From NCBI GenBank assembly GCA_030148725.1, contig JASBSU010000010.1:1-40423 (forward strand): a DNA stretch of 40,423 nt, in the 5' to 3' direction. The stretch's first letter is position 1; the number at the start of each line of letters is the position of its first letter. Position numbers and translations under genes: made by a program. Source of the stretch: Hyphomicrobium sp. (GTDB lineage Bacteria; Pseudomonadota; Alphaproteobacteria; Rhizobiales; Hyphomicrobiaceae). Shown piece by piece: positions 39,031 to 40,423 of this stretch. The notes beneath the pieces are model-generated. The model did no database searches. It was not told the origin of the DNA and worked only from the letters and a program-made list of their open reading frames with translations.

Positions 39031-39399
39031 CTTTCTTCACTCCAGTTCCGTCGCAGGCTTCGCACTCGGCTTCACCTTGCGCACCGCTGCCATTGCACGC
39101 TGTGCAAGCGCAGCCCACCAGCTGGTGGTACGTGACGTCGTCGGTGGCGACGCTGATCCAGACAAGCGGGCCGCGTTCTGCGCGGACGACTGCGTAGACG
39201 CTACGGCAGGCACCGCATTGAAATACTGCTCCAGGGGAAAAATCGGCGCATTGCGAGCGGTGTCCGCAGGAGCAGGAGAATGCGCCAGTCCGTCCAGTCG
39301 CTGGATGTGAAACCAGCGACCCCCAAGGACCACACAGACGCCTCCATAGGCGCTGCGATAGATCCAGAGCAGACGTCGCCACTGCAAGAACCACGGCAT
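39023..39399 (-). pseudogene. zinc-ribbon/DnaJ-type protein with frame change
   Basis: ATG 39399 gives a protein-like N-terminus (MPWFLQWRRLLWIYRSAYGG, RWFHIQRLDGLAH). Then good sequence continues in another frame: FSCSCGHRSQCADFSPGAVF QCGACRSVYAVV, and CTACNGSG...CEACDGTG, two CxxCxGxG repeats. The frames join near 39290. Either a one-base indel or a -1 ribosomal shift is needed. Likely a small zinc protein. Confidence 0.55.
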
Positions 39400-39413
39400 G
39401 CAATCTCCCCCGA

Positions 39414-39427
39414 GTAACGTGTGTTAC
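39414..39427. repeat. GTAAAC palindrome 18
   Basis: GTAACGTGTGTTAC over the exonuclease stop, before the zinc-ribbon gene. Confidence 0.8.
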
Positions 39428-39909
39428 CGCGCCCAGGACGGAACCGGCTCAACCAAGTAGTGGCGCTCGAAGTCCATGTGCGCCTCCATTGTCCAGACGG
39501 CATCATTCAGCGCGTGGTGCTTAGTGGTGCGCTGCTCGCGTGCGCGCCAGGGTGTGCCGTCTGCCAGCTGCCGCAGGTCGCGGACGAACATGGGCCAGCC
39601 GGGCGGAAGGTCGATCATGCGGCCATAGAGTTGGCACAGAGACACCCAGTCGTAAGAGCCAAACCATGCCCAAAACTCGGGATCGTCGCCGGCGAAGTCG
39701 CGAATGTCCTGGGCTATGCGGCCTTTATTCTTGCGCTCGCCAGTCAAGTGGGGAAACACATTCGCCTCGACCCACGGGCAGGCTTTGCTCAGTGCGCACT
39801 CGGCGCTCTCCGCATAATAGGTGCGGCCATCCTCACGAATGAGGCCGATCGAGATCAGGTCGATCGTCTTGCCGTCTTCGATAAATTCTGTGTCGAACCA
39901 GATGCGCAC
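39424..39909 (-). CDS. DEDDh 3'-5' exonuclease (Rv2179c-like)
   Basis: 161 residues from GTG 39909 (AAGGA 7 nt before); a longer frame from ATG 40002 is possible. DEDD residues: IWFDTEFIED (D, E), WFGSYDWVSLC (D), HHALNDAVWTME (H, D). Size and DTEF start resemble the Rv2179c exoribonuclease family found in phages. Digests RNA or DNA from the 3' end using two metal ions. Confidence 0.8.
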   Translation of the reverse strand: MRIWFDTEFIEDGKTIDLISIGLIREDGRTYYAESAECALSKACPWVEANVFPHLTGERKNKGRIAQDIRDFAGDDPEFWAWFGSYDWVSLCQLYGRMIDLPPGWPMFVRDLRQLADGTPWRAREQRTTKHHALNDAVWTMEAHMDFERHYLVEPVPSWAR

Positions 39910-39929
39910 GTGGCGTTCCTTCGGAGTAA

Positions 39930-39971
39930 CCCCCTCGCCCAGAGGCACAGCGGCGTGCGTGTGCGAGGGGG
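39930..39971 (-). promoter_or_regulatory. leader hairpin of the exonuclease gene
   Basis: Perfect 9-bp stem CCCCCTCGC/GCGAGGGGG with 24-nt loop, ending 20 nt before GTG 39909. Supports GTG as the start and suggests translational control. Confidence 0.5.
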
Positions 39972-40066
39972 AGTCGTCTTTTCCGAGGGATTGAAGGGTC
40001 ATCGCCTTCGCACCCCAGCTCAATTTGCCGCTGCTTCGCTCGTGACGGGGATCACATTCAGCACCT

Positions 40067-40087
40067 GACCTGGTGAGCAACCAGGTC
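40067..40087. repeat. 8-bp hairpin in the block 5/6 intergenic region
   Basis: GACCTGGT-GAGCA-ACCAGGTC perfect stem. No T tract. The rest of 39972-40131 shows no gene I trust. Confidence 0.5.
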
Positions 40088-40131
40088 GTGCGGCCTCTCG
40101 GCCAGCGGTCAACTTGATCACCCTACCAACT

Positions 40132-40172
40132 GTTCGATGATTCGTCAAACAATGGTGTTGCGTCTATTGTAC
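40132..40172. promoter_or_regulatory. operator and promoter elements before the portal gene
   Basis: Operator GTTCGATGATTCGTCAAAC (40132-40150), then TTGCGTCTATTGTAC. A leftward -10 TACAAT and a rightward TATTGT overlap, so the direction is unclear; the region separates leftward block 5 from the portal gene. Confidence 0.6.
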
Positions 40173-40173
40173 A

Positions 40174-40423
40174 ATGGCCCAGTTGGCCATAAAACGGGGC
40201 GCATGCGTGCTACAGCCCGACAATACGACAGCTCAATTCGAGTCGAAGAAGGACATCCAGAGCGAGGGCGAAAGCCCTGCGCGTGTGAAAGCGCGCCGCT
40301 GGGCGATGGAGATCCAGACCGCCGACAAGGTGTTCGACGCCTTCCATAGGCGCGCGGACAAAATCCTTGAGCGCTACCGCGACGACCGCGTCGACGACTC
40401 CATCGAGAACCCCGGCGTCAAAG
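40174..40423 (+). CDS. phage portal protein, N-terminal part
   Basis: Runs off the right edge; 83 codons seen from ATG 40174. KARRWAMEIQTADKVFDAFH then RRADKILERYRDDR is the N-terminal helix pattern of podovirus-type portals (xxxW...EI..A.K....FH.R..KI..RYRD.R). Portals form the 12-mer DNA channel that docks TerL. No Shine-Dalgarno precedes this ATG, which sits inside promoter-like DNA; ATG 40309 is in frame but would cut into the conserved helix. Confidence 0.65.
   Translation, partial: MAQLAIKRGACVLQPDNTTAQFESKKDIQSEGESPARVKARRWAMEIQTADKVFDAFHRRADKILERYRDDRVDDSIENPGVK

Overview
The window is a GC-rich bacterial chromosome segment whose left 3.8 kb is host DNA. The remainder is most of a temperate (or once temperate) tailed-phage genome. 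The host part carries the 3' end of a class I cytochrome c gene, an orphan pqqA peptide gene, a full-length DNA polymerase I gene and a tRNA-Arg(CCG). This set points to a PQQ-making alphaproteobacterium, plausibly a methylotrophic Hyphomicrobiales member. That assignment is inference from gene content and style, not from a search.

Phage DNA starts at the 3' end of tRNA-Arg (about 3,800) with a tyrosine integrase reading back toward the tRNA. It runs off the right edge inside what looks like the portal gene, so attR, capsid and tail genes lie outside. Transcription blocks: (1) leftward 3,879-11,929: integrase, excisionase-like protein, HD phosphohydrolase, DEAD-like helicase, SPFH membrane protein, MazG-like protein and micro-membrane proteins. 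(2) Rightward 12,065-19,183: a 1,239-residue primase-helicase, a tRNA-like element plus about 600 nt of densely folded gene-free sequence, then winged-helix and MT-A70 methyltransferase genes. (3) Leftward 19,190-26,997: small phage proteins and a MoxR ATPase / metallopeptidase-VWA pair. (4) Rightward 27,569-35,996: HAD phosphatase, an intact XerC-like recombinase, a 606-residue coiled-coil membrane protein, probable TerS, and TerL. (5) Leftward 36,016-39,909: sulfotransferase-like protein, LAGLIDADG endonuclease, a phage domain fused to an H-NS-type tail, and a DEDD exonuclease. (6) Rightward from 40,174: portal.

Two dispersed DNA signals tie the phage together. One is a 14/15-bp palindrome, GTAA-N6/7-TTAC (ideal GTAAAC-N2/3-GTTTAC), found 18 times, mostly exactly between a stop and the next start. 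It resembles the stoperators of some actinobacteriophages. The other is a promoter module: a 19-bp palindromic operator (GTTsGAyGAwTCrTCsAAC) covering the -35 and spacer, about 21 bp from a conserved ACGCACC block at the presumed transcript start. It stands before most transcription blocks. I could not identify the repressor of either site.

The best candidate for an undescribed system is the 16.0-16.7 kb region. It holds a tRNA-like structure without a canonical anticodon loop, followed by at least nine strong hairpins including GNRA-capped ones. Its size, phage setting and tRNA neighbour recall the GOLLD/ROOL class of giant ornate RNAs.
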